A stretch of DNA of 64,000 bases from Dietzia lutea (GTDB lineage Bacteria; Actinomycetota; Actinomycetes; Mycobacteriales; Mycobacteriaceae), in the NCBI RefSeq assembly GCF_003096075.1, contig NZ_CP015449.1, positions 2,039,001-2,103,000 on the forward strand, written 5' to 3'. A program made the position numbers and the translations under genes. The notes under the pieces were generated by a model. The model saw only the letters and a list, made by a program, of their open reading frames with translations. It was not told where the DNA came from and did not search any database. This document shows positions 8,583 to 20,850 of this stretch, one piece after another (positions within the stretch are counted from its first letter, which is position 1; each line of letters starts with the position of its first letter).

Positions 8583-9983
8583 TCACCTCGCCGGGCTGGT
8601 CGCCGGCTCCGCGAACGACTGATCGCCCGTCTTGAACGCCATCGTGACGAGGCCGCCGAGCAGGACGACCACCGCGGGCAGGAACATCGAGTCCGCGACC
8701 GCCTGACCGATGTCCCCGTGCGCGACCTGGCGAGCCTGCATCAGCGCGCCGATCGCGGCGGAACCCAGCACGGCGCCGACCTGGCGAGTGGTGTTGTACA
8801 CGCCGGACCCGGCGCCCGCGGAGGCCAGCTCGAGGCGGCGCATCGCGGTGGAGGACGTCGGCGCCCACACACACCCGTTGGCCACCCCCATGAGGGCGAT
8901 GGGGCCGAGCAGGACGAGCACCGGCGTCTGCGAGTCCATCACCAGCGCCAGCCAGAACAGGGAGATCGCGAAGGAGAAGTACCCGACGCCCGTGAAGATC
9001 CGCGGGTCGAGGCGATCGGCCCACCGGCCCACGACCGGCGCGAGGACACCGGCGACAAGAGCCATCGGCAGCAGCATGAGGCCGGCCCGCGTCGGGGTCA
9101 GCTCCTTGACGCCCTGCAGGTAGAACATGAGCGGCACCATGGTGCCGGCGGTGACGAAGCCGATCGTCGATACGCCGAACGTGCCGATCGAGAAGTTGCG
9201 GTCGCGGAACAACCGTAGAGGGACCAGCGGCTCGGTCCGCACGCGCGACTGCCACCACACGAACATGGCGAGCCCCACGACCCCGGCCACGATCAGCGCC
9301 GCGGTCGTTCCGCCCCAGCCGTGTGACTCGCCCTGCTGGATGCCGAACACCAGCAGGAACATGCCGATCGCCGACAGCACGATCCCGGGCACGTCGTAGG
9401 AGCGCGTGCGGGTCTCGAGCACCGGCACCCACAGCCACACCAGCACCACGGCGAGTACACCGAACGGGATGTTGACGAAAAAGATCCAGCGCCAGTCGAA
9501 GGCGTCGATCAGCACGCCGCCGAACACCGGGCCGACCACCGACGCGATCCCGGCCACGGCGCCCCACGTGCCCATCGCCGCGCCCCGACGCTCGGGCGCG
9601 AAGACGCGCGTGATCACGCTCAGCGACTGCGGCGTCAGGAGCGCGGCCCCGACACCCTGGAACACCCGGGCGACGATGAGCATCTCGACGTTCGGGGCCA
9701 GGCCGCACCACAGCGACGCCCCGGTGAACACGACCAGTCCCGCGATCGCGACCGTGCGCGGTCCGATCTGGTCCCCGAGCCGCCCGGTGAACAGCAGCGG
9801 GACCACGTACGCCAGCAGGTAGGCGCTGGTCACCCAGATCACCTGGTTGGTGCTGGCACCGAGCTGGGTGACGAACGCGTCGGTGGCCACGGCGACGATC
9901 GTCTGGTCCACCAGGATCATGAAGAACCCGATGACCAGGGCCGCGAGGGCCTTCCAGGCGTCCCGCTCGGGGACCGTGGTCAC
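8583..9983 (-). CDS. MFS drug exporter, DHA2 (14-TM) type
   Basis: The 466-residue membrane protein has about 14 predicted helices. Helix 1 carries the DHA2 signature ([14 protein letters not shown]), loop 2-3 has the MFS motif [10 protein letters not shown], and helix 5 carries a motif-C-like GPVFGGVL. Such proteins export toxic compounds by proton antiport; the substrate cannot be read from sequence. The GTG at 9983 overlaps the gatA stop by 4 nt (GTGA), so it is probably translated by coupling to gatA. It sits between gatA and pfkA, adjacent in M. tuberculosis, so it looks like an insertion captured by a core operon. No dedicated regulator is next to it. Confidence 0.9.
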   Translation of the reverse strand: MTTVPERDAWKALAALVIGFFMILVDQTIVAVATDAFVTQLGASTNQVIWVTSAYLLAYVVPLLFTGRLGDQIGPRTVAIAGLVVFTGASLWCGLAPNVEMLIVARVFQGVGAALLTPQSLSVITRVFAPERRGAAMGTWGAVAGIASVVGPVFGGVLIDAFDWRWIFFVNIPFGVLAVVLVWLWVPVLETRTRSYDVPGIVLSAIGMFLLVFGIQQGESHGWGGTTAALIVAGVVGLAMFVWWQSRVRTEPLVPLRLFRDRNFSIGTFGVSTIGFVTAGTMVPLMFYLQGVKELTPTRAGLMLLPMALVAGVLAPVVGRWADRLDPRIFTGVGYFSFAISLFWLALVMDSQTPVLVLLGPIALMGVANGCVWAPTSSTAMRRLELASAGAGSGVYNTTRQVGAVLGSAAIGALMQARQVAHGDIGQAVADSMFLPAVVVLLGGLVTMAFKTGDQSFAEPATSPAR

Positions 9984-11434
9984 GCTATCGCGCCTCTCGC
10001 GGCCTCGTATGCGGCGCCCACCCGGTAGAGGCGGTCGTCGGCGAGCGCCGGCGCCATGATCTGCAAGCCCGCGGGCAGTCCGTCGACGAGACCGGACGGC
10101 ACGGACATGCCGCAGTGCCCGGCGAGGTTGAGCGGCAGCGTGCACAGGTCGAACTGGTACATCGCGACCGGGTCCTCGACCTTGTCCCCCAGCGGGAACG
10201 CCGTCGTGGGCGTGGTCGGCGAGACGAGGACGTCCACCTTCTGGTAGGCGGCGTCGAAGTCGCGCGCGATGAGCGTGCGCACCTTCTGCGCCTGGCCGTA
10301 GAAGGCGTCGTAGTAGCCGGCCGACAGGGCGTATGTGCCCAGCATGATGCGGCGCTTGACCTCCGGCCCGAAGCCGGCCTCGCGGCTCGCGGCCATGACC
10401 TGGTCGGCCGAGCCCTCGCCGGTCCGCAGGCCGTAGCGCATCGCGTCGAAGCGCGCGAGGTTGCTGGAGACCTCGGACGGGAGGATGAGGTAGTAGGCGG
10501 GCAGTGCGTAGCGGAAGTTGGGGCAGGAGACCTCGACGATCTCGGCGCCCAGCTCGCGCAGGGTGTCGACCGCGGCGCGGAACGACGCCTCGACGCCGGG
10601 CTGGTAACCCTCGCCCGAGAACTCCGAGACCACGCCGACGCGCAGTCCGGTCAGGTCGCCCTTCGCGCCCTCCCGCGCGGCCGCGACGACGTCCGGGATC
10701 GACACGTCGAGGCTCGTGGAGTCACGCGGGTCGTGCCCGGCGATCACCTGGTGCAGCAGCGCGGTGTCCTCGACGGTGCGGCCGCACGGCCCCCCCTGGT
10801 CGAGCGAGGAGGCGCAGGCCACGAGGCCGTAGCGCGAGACGGTGCCGTACGTGGGCTTCACGCCGACCGTCGCGGTGAGCGCGGCGGGCTGGCGGATCGA
10901 CCCACCGGTGTCGGTGCCGATGGCGAGCGGCGCCTGGTGGGACGCGAGCGCCGCGGCCGAACCGCCGCCCGAGCCGCCCGGCGTGCGGCTGGGATCCCAG
11001 GGGTTGCGGGTCGGTCCGTAGGCGGAGTTCTCGGTGGAGGACCCCATGGCGAACTCGTCCATGTTGGTCTTGCCGAGGATCGGGATGCCCGCCTCACGCA
11101 GCCGACCGGTCACGGTCGCGTCGTAGGGCGAGCGGTATTTCTCGAGGATGCGGGAGCCACACGTGGTGGGCGCGTCGGTGGTGGTGAAGACGTCCTTGAG
11201 GGCGATCGGCACGCCGGCCAGCGGGCCGAGCGTCTCACCGGCGGCCAGGCGGGAGTCGACGTCCCGCGCCGCCGCGAGGGCCTCGTCGGCGCCCACGTGC
11301 AGGAAGGCGTTGATCTCGCCGTCGACCTCGTCGATCCGGTCCAGGTGCGCACGGGTGACTTCCTCCGAGGACACCTCCCGCGCGGCGATCCGGCCCGCCA
11401 GCTCGGCGGCGGTGGCGGTGGTGAGCTCGGTCAT
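9980..11434 (-). CDS. gatA: Asp/Glu-tRNA amidotransferase subunit A
   Basis: The glutaminase subunit of GatCAB; it releases ammonia from glutamine for tRNA amidation. The 484-residue protein has the amidase-signature fold. Its Ser-cisSer-Lys triad is visible as Lys80 (IALKDVF), Ser155 (GGSGGGS) and Ser179 (TDTGGSI). The start ATG overlaps the gatC stop by 4 nt (ATGA, 11431-11434), and its TGA overlaps the MFS start. The frame is open upstream into gatC, but [13 protein letters not shown] fits the normal N-terminus. Confidence 0.97.
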   Translation of the reverse strand: MTELTTATAAELAGRIAAREVSSEEVTRAHLDRIDEVDGEINAFLHVGADEALAAARDVDSRLAAGETLGPLAGVPIALKDVFTTTDAPTTCGSRILEKYRSPYDATVTGRLREAGIPILGKTNMDEFAMGSSTENSAYGPTRNPWDPSRTPGGSGGGSAAALASHQAPLAIGTDTGGSIRQPAALTATVGVKPTYGTVSRYGLVACASSLDQGGPCGRTVEDTALLHQVIAGHDPRDSTSLDVSIPDVVAAAREGAKGDLTGLRVGVVSEFSGEGYQPGVEASFRAAVDTLRELGAEIVEVSCPNFRYALPAYYLILPSEVSSNLARFDAMRYGLRTGEGSADQVMAASREAGFGPEVKRRIMLGTYALSAGYYDAFYGQAQKVRTLIARDFDAAYQKVDVLVSPTTPTTAFPLGDKVEDPVAMYQFDLCTLPLNLAGHCGMSVPSGLVDGLPAGLQIMAPALADDRLYRVGAAYEAARGAIA

Positions 11435-11730
11435 GCGTCCTCTCCCAGGATCTGCGGGACCTCGAAGCGCTGCTCGTCGGAGGCCGGGGCCTGGTCGAGC
11501 GCCTGCTCCGGGGTCAGACCCGGGGCGACCACGTCGTCCCGGTACACGTTGGTGATCGCGGTGGGGTGGCTCATCGCCGGGACGTCGTCCGCGGCGACCT
11601 CGGAGACGGCCTGCACGTGGTCGAGGATGTCGGTGAGCTGCTGTGCGAACGAATCCAGCTCGGCGTCGCTCAGTTCCAGGCGGGAGAGCCTGGCCAGATG
11701 CGCGACGTCCCCGCGTGAGATCGAGGTCAC
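11431..11730 (-). CDS. gatC: Asp/Glu-tRNA amidotransferase subunit C
   Basis: A small 99-residue subunit that wraps GatA and GatB together. The typical N-terminus [19 protein letters not shown] and the C-terminal LREDxP-like region with proline are present. The GTG at 11730 has AAAGGGG about 8 nt upstream. It is the first gene of the gatC-gatA-MFS-pfkA-gatB series, and gatA overlaps its end by 4 nt. Confidence 0.95.
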   Translation of the reverse strand: MTSISRGDVAHLARLSRLELSDAELDSFAQQLTDILDHVQAVSEVAADDVPAMSHPTAITNVYRDDVVAPGLTPEQALDQAPASDEQRFEVPQILGEDA

Positions 11731-11768
11731 GTGCCTGCCCCTTTCCGTGGCGTGGTCGGTACCGGCCC

Positions 11769-11774
11769 AGCCTA
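11769..11774 (-). promoter_or_regulatory. candidate -10 (TAGGCT) for the gatCA series
   Basis: TAGGCT predicts a start near 11762 and a leader of about 32 nt that contains the gatC ribosome site. It is divergent from the ACT-domain gene promoter 21 bp away. Confidence 0.45.
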
Positions 11775-11794
11775 GTCAGGCCGCGGGGGTGCGG

Positions 11795-11800
11795 CACAAT
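11795..11800 (+). promoter_or_regulatory. -10 (CACAAT) of the ACT-domain gene, leaderless
   Basis: CACAAT ends 7 nt before the ATG at 11808, the same spacing as other leaderless genes in this window. An ATG at 11799 overlaps the hexamer itself and is therefore an unlikely start. Confidence 0.4.
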
Positions 11801-11807
11801 GGGCGTC

Positions 11808-12464
11808 ATGTCTTATCTCCTCCGCGTCATGTTGCCCGACCGACCGGGCAGCCTCGGCTCCCTCGCGGTGGCCCTGGGAACCGTTGACGCGGACATCATC
11901 AGCCTCGACGTCGTGGACCGCTTCGACGGTGTCGCGGTGGACGACATCGTCGTGGACGTACCCCACGGCACCTTCCCCGACTCCCTCATCACGGCGGCCG
12001 AGCGACTCGACGGCGTGGTCGTGGACTCCCTGCGTCCGTTCGGCGGGATCCTCGACGCCCATCGCGAGCTCGAGCTGATCGACGCGGTCGCCGGGGCGGG
12101 CGCCGGGGCCGCGCAGATGCTCGCCGACGAGATCCCCGCCGCACTGCGCGTCGGCTGGGCGTTGGTGCTGGAGGTGACCGGGGACGCGACGTGTCGACTG
12201 GTGGCCCGCGGGGAGTCCGCGCCGATGTGGGAGGGGGGCGAGGTCCCCGTCGTGTGCGGCCTGGCACGCGTCACCGCACTGGATGACGACGACGACGAGG
12301 TCCCGGCCGAATGGACGGCGATGGACACCGCGTTGGCGGCCGCGCCCCTGAACGCCGGTCACGTCCTGGTGGTCGGTCGGCCCGGCGGCCCCTCGTTCCG
12401 GCCGTCGGAGATCGCCCGTCTCGGCTACCTCACCGGGATCCTGCGGACCCTTCACGCCGGCTGA
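11808..12464 (+). CDS. ACT-domain protein
   Basis: The 218-residue protein starts with an ACT domain ([20 protein letters not shown]), a small-molecule-binding fold usual in amino-acid regulation. A less conserved C-terminal half follows, with an acidic run of five Asp near residue 163. It corresponds in place (between gatC and ligA) to Rv3013 of M. tuberculosis, also of unknown function. Two in-frame ATGs exist, 11799 and 11808; the second is preferred because of the -10 position. It converges on ligA with only 9 bp between stops. The ligand and target are unknown. Confidence 0.75.
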   Translation: MSYLLRVMLPDRPGSLGSLAVALGTVDADIISLDVVDRFDGVAVDDIVVDVPHGTFPDSLITAAERLDGVVVDSLRPFGGILDAHRELELIDAVAGAGAGAAQMLADEIPAALRVGWALVLEVTGDATCRLVARGESAPMWEGGEVPVVCGLARVTALDDDDDEVPAEWTAMDTALAAAPLNAGHVLVVGRPGGPSFRPSEIARLGYLTGILRTLHAG

Positions 12465-12473
12465 GGCGCGTCG

Positions 12474-14666
<2,193 letters not shown>

Positions 14667-14711
14667 TGTCGCAGGCGGCCACGATGCCTCCGCGGTGTCG
14701 GAGCGCTGGCC

Positions 14712-14717
14712 TACGGT
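14712..14717 (+). promoter_or_regulatory. -10 (TACGGT) of the exonuclease gene, leaderless
   Basis: TACGGT ends 6 nt before the ATG at 14724; together with the ligA element it makes a compact divergent promoter pair. Confidence 0.5.
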
Positions 14718-14723
14718 GAGCCC

Positions 14724-15419
14724 ATGAACAACGACATCACGCTCCCCGTCACCATCGACCGGAACCGCCTCCTGGCCTTCGACCTCGAGACGACCGGTCC
14801 CGACCCGCGTACGGCCCACGTCGTGACCTCGGCCCTGATCGAGATCGACGGGCCACACAAGAAGGCACGGAACTGGCTGGCCGATCCCGGTATCGAGATC
14901 CCCGAGGGGGCGACCGCGGTGCACGGCATCACCACCGCCCACGCGAGGGAGCACGGTCGGCCCCACGCGGAGGTCATCGCGGAGACCGTGGAGGCCATCC
15001 GGCAGGGATGGCGCGACGGCCGCACGCTCGTGGTGTTCAACGCGTGCTACGACCTGACGATCCTGCGCCGGTGGCACCCGACATTCGAGGTGGCCGGCCC
15101 GGTGATCGATCCCTATGTCGTCGACCGTGCCGTCGACCCCTTCCGCAAGGGCAAACGCACGTTGGAGGCGCTGTGCGGTCAGCACGGGGTGCGCCTCGAC
15201 GCCGCGCACGAGGCGGCCGGGGATGCGCTCGCGGCTGCACGCCTGGCGTGGAAGATGCTGGGGACGCAGCAGAAGTTGTCCGGCTGTGACTGGCGCGAGT
15301 CCAACGCACAGCAGGCCCGGTGGCACGAGGCACGCCAGCGGGACTTCGCCGCCTACCTCGAGCGCTGCGGGAAGGACGCGTCCGACGTCAACACCCTGTG
15401 GCCGATGGCGACGGTGTAG
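14724..15419 (+). CDS. DEDDh 3'-5' exonuclease (DnaQ-like)
   Basis: The 231-residue single-domain nuclease has all exonuclease motifs: FDLETTG (Exo I, Asp and Glu), NACYDLTIL (Exo II, Asp) and HEAAGDALAA (Exo III, His and Asp). It is not fused to a polymerase, so it may proofread in trans or act in repair or RNA turnover. Actinobacterial genomes carry several such stand-alone genes. The divergent position beside ligA suits a DNA repair role, but that is inference. The start ATG is 6 nt from TACGGT, with no ribosome site. Confidence 0.88.
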   Translation: MNNDITLPVTIDRNRLLAFDLETTGPDPRTAHVVTSALIEIDGPHKKARNWLADPGIEIPEGATAVHGITTAHAREHGRPHAEVIAETVEAIRQGWRDGRTLVVFNACYDLTILRRWHPTFEVAGPVIDPYVVDRAVDPFRKGKRTLEALCGQHGVRLDAAHEAAGDALAAARLAWKMLGTQQKLSGCDWRESNAQQARWHEARQRDFAAYLERCGKDASDVNTLWPMATV

Positions 15420-15447
15420 CCCCGGCCGATCACTCGGCCATCCGGGG
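15420..15447. terminator. paired hairpins between convergent genes
   Basis: CCCCGG (15420-15425) pairs with CCGGGG (15442-15447), and inside it GGCCGA (15424-15429) pairs with TCGGCC (15434-15439). The structure starts right after the exonuclease stop and covers the last codons and stop of the minus-strand gene. Confidence 0.4.
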
Positions 15448-16518
15448 CGCGGTCTCCGCGACGAGTCGGGATGCGCGCAGCGCCGCGGCGGCCCCCGAGG
15501 GCGAGACGATGTCGTCTGCCGTCGGCGTGAGGACGATCGAGGGCAGGCGCGACTGAGGCGGCGCCCCGAGCCGGTCGAGAAGCGCCACCAACTCCGCCGC
15601 GGGTCGTTCGGCCTCGGCGGTGGTCCGCGGCGGCCGGCCGGCACCGGGCAGACCCTCCAACTGGAGGGTGCGGCCGTCCCCCAGCAGGGTGCCGGCGGCG
15701 TCGAGGGCGGCGTGCGACCGCGCGGAGTACAGCGGTGAGGCGGGCACGCACGCGCCGTCGAGAGGCGTTTCGCCCCGGGGCGGCTCGGCGATGACGGACC
15801 AGACCGGCGGCGCGCCGGGATCCGACGTCGCGGGGACGCGGACCATGACCTCGGCGGCGCCGGCGCGGCGCAGGGCGTCTCCGAAGCGGCACAGCGACAG
15901 GGCGAGCTGGTCGGCGGGGACGGCCGCGATCGGGTCGAGGCGGCTGGGTGACTGCACCGTCCCGGCGGCCACCTTCCAGAGCAGTGGCTCGTCGAGCAGG
16001 ACGCGGGCGCCCGCACGCAGCCGGCCCGCGAGCCGCGCGGCGAAGCCTCCCGCGCCCTCGGTGAGGGAGGCCGCCAGGTCGCGTCGGGCACCGCGGTCGG
16101 ACAGGACCGGCATCCCGCCGGGCAGTTCCACCTGCGCCGCGAGCGACCACGGGCCCACGATCCGCACCTGGAGCCGACGACGATCGGGCTCGGGCACCTC
16201 CTCGGGGTCCCTCGCCAGCTCGTCGGCCTCCTCGAGGGCGTCGCCGTCCCGCTCGAGGTGGTCGGCGGCCCGCCGGGCGAGGCGGCCCGGCGAATCGGCG
16301 AGCCGCCACCCGCGCGGCGTGACGTCCGTGGGCAGGTCCGCGAGCATCGCGAGGGTCCGGCCGATCGCGTCCGCGCCGGGGCCCCGGTCAGCCAGCTCCG
16401 GCAGGAACGGGAGGGAGTGACACTCCCCCATCACTACGCGGGCCGCCTCGCGGGGATCGGTGCCGGGCATCGGGCCGGGCCCGGTGCTGGACGGTGAGGG
16501 ACCCGCTCCCGGCGTCAC
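15430..16518 (-). CDS. MetE-like (UROD/MetE fold) protein
   Basis: The 362-residue protein is related to the C-terminal barrel of cobalamin-independent methionine synthase: [12 protein letters not shown] near the N-terminus (about 32) and [13 protein letters not shown] (about 121) are family features. The zinc ligand set of true MetE is not evident, so catalysis of methionine synthesis is doubtful. The place next to mnmA matches Rv3015c, annotated only as MetE-related. The GTG at 16518 overlaps the mnmA stop by 4 nt, so the two are probably coupled. A Ser/Pro/Gly-rich N-terminus may mean the true start is a few codons downstream. Confidence 0.65.
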   Translation of the reverse strand: MTPGAGPSPSSTGPGPMPGTDPREAARVVMGECHSLPFLPELADRGPGADAIGRTLAMLADLPTDVTPRGWRLADSPGRLARRAADHLERDGDALEEADELARDPEEVPEPDRRRLQVRIVGPWSLAAQVELPGGMPVLSDRGARRDLAASLTEGAGGFAARLAGRLRAGARVLLDEPLLWKVAAGTVQSPSRLDPIAAVPADQLALSLCRFGDALRRAGAAEVMVRVPATSDPGAPPVWSVIAEPPRGETPLDGACVPASPLYSARSHAALDAAGTLLGDGRTLQLEGLPGAGRPPRTTAEAERPAAELVALLDRLGAPPQSRLPSIVLTPTADDIVSPSGAAAALRASRLVAETAPRMAE

Positions 16519-17645
16519 ACCGTCTCCGTCGCCGGGCGGGAGGCGGAGATGGTGCCGCTGCCCAGGACGCGGTCGCCGTCGGGCTCGGAGCGGTACAGGA
16601 CGGCGGCCTGCCCGGGTGCCACCCCGCGGACCGGCTCGTCCATGGTGATCTCGAGCGTGGCGTCCGCGCCGTCCCCGACCCGACGGACGTGCGCCGGGGT
16701 GGCCTCGCCGTGCGCGCGGATCTGCACGTGGCAGTCGGTCTCGCGGACCTCGTCGTCGACCAGCCAGTACGGCGAGGTGGCCGTCATGGCGACGGACAGC
16801 AGGTGATCCGCGCCGCCGACGGTGACGGTGCCGCTGTCGGCGTCGATCGCGGTGACGTACCGGGGGCGGCCGTCGGCCGCAGGTCCCTGCACACCGAGCC
16901 CCTTGCGCTGGCCGATGGTGAACCCGTGGATCCCGTCGTGGCGGCCGAGCTCGTCACCGGTGTCGGCATCGACGACCGCGCCGGGGCGCACCCCGATGCG
17001 GGCCCCGAGGAACGCACGCGTGTCGCCGGACGGGATGAAGCAGATGTCGTGGCTGTCGGGCTTGGTGGCCACCGGCAGACCCGCCGCCTCCGCCTCGGCG
17101 CGGACCTGCGACTTGAGCGAGTCCCCCAGCGGGAACATCGAGTGGGCGAGCTGCTCGGGGGTGAGCACGCCGAGGACGTAGGACTGGTCCTTGGCCGCGT
17201 CGACCGCCCGGCGCAGGACGGGCCGGCGGGAGCCGTCGGGCAGTTCCTCGGTCGACAGCCGCGCGTAGTGCCCGGTCGCGACGGCGTCGAACCCGAGCGC
17301 CATGCCGCGCTCGAGCAGCGCCTCGAACTTGATGCGCTCGTTGCAGCGCAGGCACGGGTTGGGCGTCTCCCCGCGGGCGTAGGACTCGACGAAGTCGTCG
17401 ATGACGTCGGCCCGGAACCGCTCGGCGAAGTCCCAGACGTAGAAGGGGATCCCCAGCAGGTCGGCGACGCGACGGGCGTCGCCGGCGTCCTCGCGCGAGC
17501 AGCAGCCCCGGGATCCCGTCCGCAGGGTCGCCGGATCGGTGCTGAGGGCCAGGTGCACGCCCACGACCTCGTGGCCGGCGGCCACGGCGCGGGCGGCGGC
17601 CACGGCGGAGTCCACTCCCCCGCTCATCGCGGCGAGCACTCTCAT
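16515..17645 (-). CDS. mnmA: tRNA-specific 2-thiouridylase MnmA
   Basis: Adds sulfur to uridine 34 of Lys, Glu and Gln tRNAs, using persulfide from a cysteine desulfurase. The 376-residue protein has the PP-loop SGGVDS (8-13), the first catalytic Cys in NPCLRCN and the second in [10 protein letters not shown], and the GHYARL motif. The ATG at 17645 overlaps the stop of the desulfurase gene by 4 nt, tying the sulfur donor and acceptor in one transcript. Its own stop overlaps the next gene start. Confidence 0.96.
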   Translation of the reverse strand: MRVLAAMSGGVDSAVAAARAVAAGHEVVGVHLALSTDPATLRTGSRGCCSREDAGDARRVADLLGIPFYVWDFAERFRADVIDDFVESYARGETPNPCLRCNERIKFEALLERGMALGFDAVATGHYARLSTEELPDGSRRPVLRRAVDAAKDQSYVLGVLTPEQLAHSMFPLGDSLKSQVRAEAEAAGLPVATKPDSHDICFIPSGDTRAFLGARIGVRPGAVVDADTGDELGRHDGIHGFTIGQRKGLGVQGPAADGRPRYVTAIDADSGTVTVGGADHLLSVAMTATSPYWLVDDEVRETDCHVQIRAHGEATPAHVRRVGDGADATLEITMDEPVRGVAPGQAAVLYRSEPDGDRVLGSGTISASRPATETV

Positions 17646-18838
17646 GACGCGCTCACCCCGGCACGGGCCAGACCGAGGCCCGCGACGCGGGCGCGGTCGG
17701 CGGCGGGGCCCAGGGCGGCGATCGCGGCGTCGACGTCGGCCTCGGTGGTCGTGTACCCCAGGCTGAGCCGCAGGCTGCTCCGCGCCGAGGCGTCGTCGGC
17801 GCCGAGGGCGAGCAGGACGTGGCTGGGCTCGGCGACCCCGGCGGTGCACGCGGAGCCGGTCGAGCACTCGATCCCGGCGGCGTCCAGCAGGAGGATGAGC
17901 GACTCTCCGGAGCATCCGGGGAAGGTGATGTTGGCGATCCCCGGGAGGCGCTCGCCGCCCCCGTTGGCGATCGCACCGGGGACCGCGGCGAGCACGCCGT
18001 CGACGAGACGGTCCCGCAGCGCGGTCAGCCGCCGCGTCTCGGCCTCCATCTCGCGAACGGCCTCCTCGAGGGCCACGGCCATGGCGACGACGCCGGGTAC
18101 GTCCACCGACCCGGAGCGCAGGTCGCGCTCCTGCCCGCCGCCGAAGCCGATCGGCAGGCAGTCGGCGCCTCGGTCGAGGATCAGCGCGCCCACACCGAGC
18201 GGGCCGCCGAACTTGTGGGCGGACAGGCTCAGAGAGGTGACGCCGAGGGCGGCGAAGTCCACCGGCACGTGCCCCACGGCCTGGACGGCGTCTGTGTGGA
18301 CGGCGGCGCCGACCGCGCGGGCGTGGCCGGCGACCGCCGCGACGTCGCCGAGGGTGCCGATCTCGTTGTTGGCCAGCATCGTCGCGACCAGGGCGAGGCG
18401 GGGGCCGGCCTCCTCGGCGAGCTCACGGACGGTGTCCGGGACGACGGCGCCGCGCGTGTCGACGGGCAGGAGCCGGATCTCCTTGTTCCCGCCGCGCCCG
18501 GTCGCCAGATGGGCGACGGCGTCGAGGACGGAGTGGTGCTCGGTGGCGCCGACGGCGACGAGGTCGCCGTCGTGAGCGGCCGCCTGTCCGAGAACCGCGA
18601 GATTGTCGGACTCGGTACCGCCGGAGGTGAACACCACCTCCGAGGGTCGACACCCGAGGTGGTGGGCGAGGGACTCGCGGGCCTCCTCGACGCGTCGCCG
18701 TGCGCGGCGACCGGAGCCGTGGAGCGAGGAGGCGTTGCCGACCACCGAGGCCGCCTCGGCGTAGGCGGCGACGGCCGCCGGACGCATCGGGGTGGTCGCG
18801 GCGTGGTCCAGATAGTGCACGGGGCGCAAGGTGGGCAT
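17642..18838 (-). CDS. cysteine desulfurase (IscS/NifS type)
   Basis: Mobilises sulfur from cysteine for tRNA thiolation and possibly Fe-S clusters. In 398 residues it shows DHAATTPM at the N-terminus, the TEHHS His motif, the PLP-binding Lys in LSAHKFGGP, and the catalytic Cys in the ECSTGSAC loop. The frame is open up to 18919, but ATG at 18838 gives the standard start ([17 protein letters not shown]). TATCCT lies 10 nt upstream, so the leader is only a few nucleotides. mnmA follows with a 4-nt overlap, so tRNA thiolation is the likely main role. The matching M. tuberculosis gene is Rv3025c. Confidence 0.93.
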   Translation of the reverse strand: MPTLRPVHYLDHAATTPMRPAAVAAYAEAASVVGNASSLHGSGRRARRRVEEARESLAHHLGCRPSEVVFTSGGTESDNLAVLGQAAAHDGDLVAVGATEHHSVLDAVAHLATGRGGNKEIRLLPVDTRGAVVPDTVRELAEEAGPRLALVATMLANNEIGTLGDVAAVAGHARAVGAAVHTDAVQAVGHVPVDFAALGVTSLSLSAHKFGGPLGVGALILDRGADCLPIGFGGGQERDLRSGSVDVPGVVAMAVALEEAVREMEAETRRLTALRDRLVDGVLAAVPGAIANGGGERLPGIANITFPGCSGESLILLLDAAGIECSTGSACTAGVAEPSHVLLALGADDASARSSLRLSLGYTTTEADVDAAIAALGPAADRARVAGLGLARAGVSAS

Positions 18839-18848
18839 ATCGCAGGCA

Positions 18849-18854
18849 AGGATA
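18849..18854 (-). promoter_or_regulatory. -10 (TATCCT) of the desulfurase-mnmA series
   Basis: TATCCT ends 10 nt before the ATG at 18838, predicting a leader of about 3-4 nt. It lies 12 bp downstream of the etfA terminator hairpin. Confidence 0.4.
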
Positions 18855-18866
18855 CGCCCGGATGCG

Positions 18867-18901
18867 CCGGACCCCGGCACCGCAGGGGTGCCGGGGTCCG
18901 G
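18867..18901 (-). terminator. terminator of the etfBA operon
   Basis: A perfect 15-bp stem (18867-18881 with 18887-18901) closes a 5-nt loop, 30 nt past the etfA stop. It is very GC-rich and lacks a U tract. It isolates etfBA from the desulfurase series that follows. Confidence 0.75.
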
Positions 18902-18931
18902 GTCGCGTCCGTCAGACACGGTGTGCGGGGC

Positions 18932-19882
18932 TCACTTGCGGGCGTTGACGGCCTCGGTGAGCTGCGGGGCGACGTTGAACAGGTCGCCGACGATGCCGTA
19001 GTCCGCGATCTCGAAGATCGGGGCCTCCTCGTCCTTGTTCACCGCGACGATCGTCTTGGACGTCTGCATGCCGGCGCGGTGCTGGATGGCGCCCGAGATG
19101 CCCAGGGCGATGTACAGCTGCGGCGACACGGTCTTGCCGGTCTGGCCGACCTGGAACTGGCCCGGGTAGTAGCCCGAGTCGACGGCGGCGCGGGAGGCGC
19201 CGACCGCACCCTTGAGGGAGTCGGCGAGCGGCTCGACGACCTCCTCGAACTTCTCGGCCGAGCCGACACCGCGACCACCGGAGACGACGACGGTCGCCTC
19301 GGTGAGCTCGGGGCGGTCGCCACCGACGATGGGGTTGCGCGAGAGCACCTTGGCGGCGTTCTCGGGCTCGGGGACCTGGACCTCGACGACCTCGCCCGCA
19401 CCGGCGGCCGGGGACGCCTCGACGGAGCCCGGACGCAGCGTGTAGATCGGGGTGTCGCCGGAAACGGTGGCCTCGACGGTGTAGGCGCCACCGAAGATCG
19501 AGTGGACGGCCGAGCCGTCCTCACGGATCTCGATGACGTCGGTGAGGACGCCGGAGCCGGTACGGGCCGCGAGACGACCCGCGACCTCCTTGCCCTCGAA
19601 GGTGGCGGCCAGGACGATCGCGGCGGCGCCCTGCTCGGCGAGGCCGGCCAGGACGTCGACCTTCGGGGTGACGAGGTAATTCTGCACCGCGTCGCCCTCG
19701 GCGACGTAGATCTTCTCCGCGCCGGCCTCCTTGAGGGCGTCGGTGAGCGCGGCGGCGGTGCCGGTCTCGCCGAACACGACGGCGGACGGCTCGCCGAGCG
19801 CGCGGGCGGCGGTCAGCAGCTCGTTGGTGACCTTCTTGAGTTCGCCGTCGACGTGCTCGACCGCGACGAGGACTTCAGCCAT
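18932..19882 (-). CDS. etfA: electron transfer flavoprotein, alpha subunit
   Basis: The 316-residue FAD-binding subunit of ETF, which takes electrons from acyl-CoA dehydrogenases in fatty-acid oxidation. The N-terminal domain starts [17 protein letters not shown]; the FAD-binding C-terminal half shows [32 protein letters not shown] and the closing [20 protein letters not shown] 9 nt before the ATG is a strong ribosome site. It lies 52 nt downstream of etfB, and a strong hairpin follows it. Confidence 0.96.
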   Translation of the reverse strand: MAEVLVAVEHVDGELKKVTNELLTAARALGEPSAVVFGETGTAAALTDALKEAGAEKIYVAEGDAVQNYLVTPKVDVLAGLAEQGAAAIVLAATFEGKEVAGRLAARTGSGVLTDVIEIREDGSAVHSIFGGAYTVEATVSGDTPIYTLRPGSVEASPAAGAGEVVEVQVPEPENAAKVLSRNPIVGGDRPELTEATVVVSGGRGVGSAEKFEEVVEPLADSLKGAVGASRAAVDSGYYPGQFQVGQTGKTVSPQLYIALGISGAIQHRAGMQTSKTIVAVNKDEEAPIFEIADYGIVGDLFNVAPQLTEAVNARK

Positions 19883-19934
19883 GGTGGGTTCTCCTTGAAA
19901 AAGACTGTGATGAGTCGGTCGGGGTGAGCTCGCG

Positions 19935-20720
19935 TCAGATGAGCTTCTGCGACACGAGGTACTTGGCGATGTCGTTGCCGCCCTCGCCCTCGTCGACGAC
20001 CTTCTCACCGGCCGCACGCGGCGGCTTCGGGGCGGAGGAGGTCACGGTCGACGCGGCGTTGTCCTTGCCGACCTGGCCGGCCTCGATGTTCGCGTCGGCC
20101 AGGGTGAGGACCTCGACCGGCTTCTTCTTGGCGGCCATGATGCCCTTGAAGGACGGGAACCGCGGCTCGTTGATCTTCTCGCCGACGGACACGACGCACG
20201 GCAGGGAGGCCTCCACCTCGAAGATGCCCTCGTCGGTCTCGCGCTCGCCCCTGGCGACGCCGTCGGCGATCTCCAGGGTGCGCATGTGGGTGAGCTGGGG
20301 CAGGCCCAGGTACTCGGCGAGGATGGCCGGGACGGCACCCATGCGGCCGTCGGTGGCCTCGTTGCCGGCGATGACCAGCTCGGTGCCCTCGATGGTGCCC
20401 AGCACGTTGGCCAGGGCCCACGCGGTCTGGACGACGTCGGACCCGTGGAGGCCCTCGTCGTTGAGGTGGACCGCCTTGTCGGCACCCATCGACAGGGCCT
20501 TGCGGATGGCCTCGGTGGCGCGATCCGGTCCGGCGCACAGGACGGTGACCTCGCCGCCGTTGGCCTCCTTGATCTGGAGCGCCTGCTCGACGGCCTTCTC
20601 GTTGATCTCGTCCAGGACCGCGTCCGCGGCCTCGCGGTCCAGGGTGTAGTCCCCGTCCGAGAGCTTGCGCTCGGAATAGGTGTCGGGAACCTGCTTGATC
20701 AGTACGACGATGTTCGTCAT
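19935..20720 (-). CDS. etfB: electron transfer flavoprotein, beta subunit
   Basis: The 261-residue AMP-binding subunit of ETF. It begins TNIVVLIKQVPDTYSERKL, as is typical; the adenine-nucleotide loop region (VLCAGPDRATEAIRKALSMGADKA) and the conserved recognition loop (LPCVVSVGEKINEPRFPSFKGIMAAKKKP) are present. It is first of a two-gene operon with etfA and corresponds to fixA/Rv3029c. The acyl-CoA ligase gene upstream on the same strand fits a fatty-acid use context. Confidence 0.96.
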   Translation of the reverse strand: MTNIVVLIKQVPDTYSERKLSDGDYTLDREAADAVLDEINEKAVEQALQIKEANGGEVTVLCAGPDRATEAIRKALSMGADKAVHLNDEGLHGSDVVQTAWALANVLGTIEGTELVIAGNEATDGRMGAVPAILAEYLGLPQLTHMRTLEIADGVARGERETDEGIFEVEASLPCVVSVGEKINEPRFPSFKGIMAAKKKPVEVLTLADANIEAGQVGKDNAASTVTSSAPKPPRAAGEKVVDEGEGGNDIAKYLVSQKLI

Positions 20721-20803
20721 GGGCCTGCGTCGACCTCCTGCGAGTCGGGGCGGGGTGCGCCCCCCGTCATGACCGGGCGCACCGGATTGTGGTCCTGCCT
20801 GAC

Positions 20804-20809
20804 ACAATA
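20804..20809 (-). promoter_or_regulatory. candidate -10 (TATTGT) of etfBA
   Basis: TATTGT is the most AT-rich element in the 130-bp gap between the acyl-CoA ligase stop and etfB. It predicts a leader near 77 nt. Confidence 0.4.
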
Positions 20810-20850
20810 ACGGCACCGGCGTCACGGTGGCGGGGCCGGGTTCGCACCCG

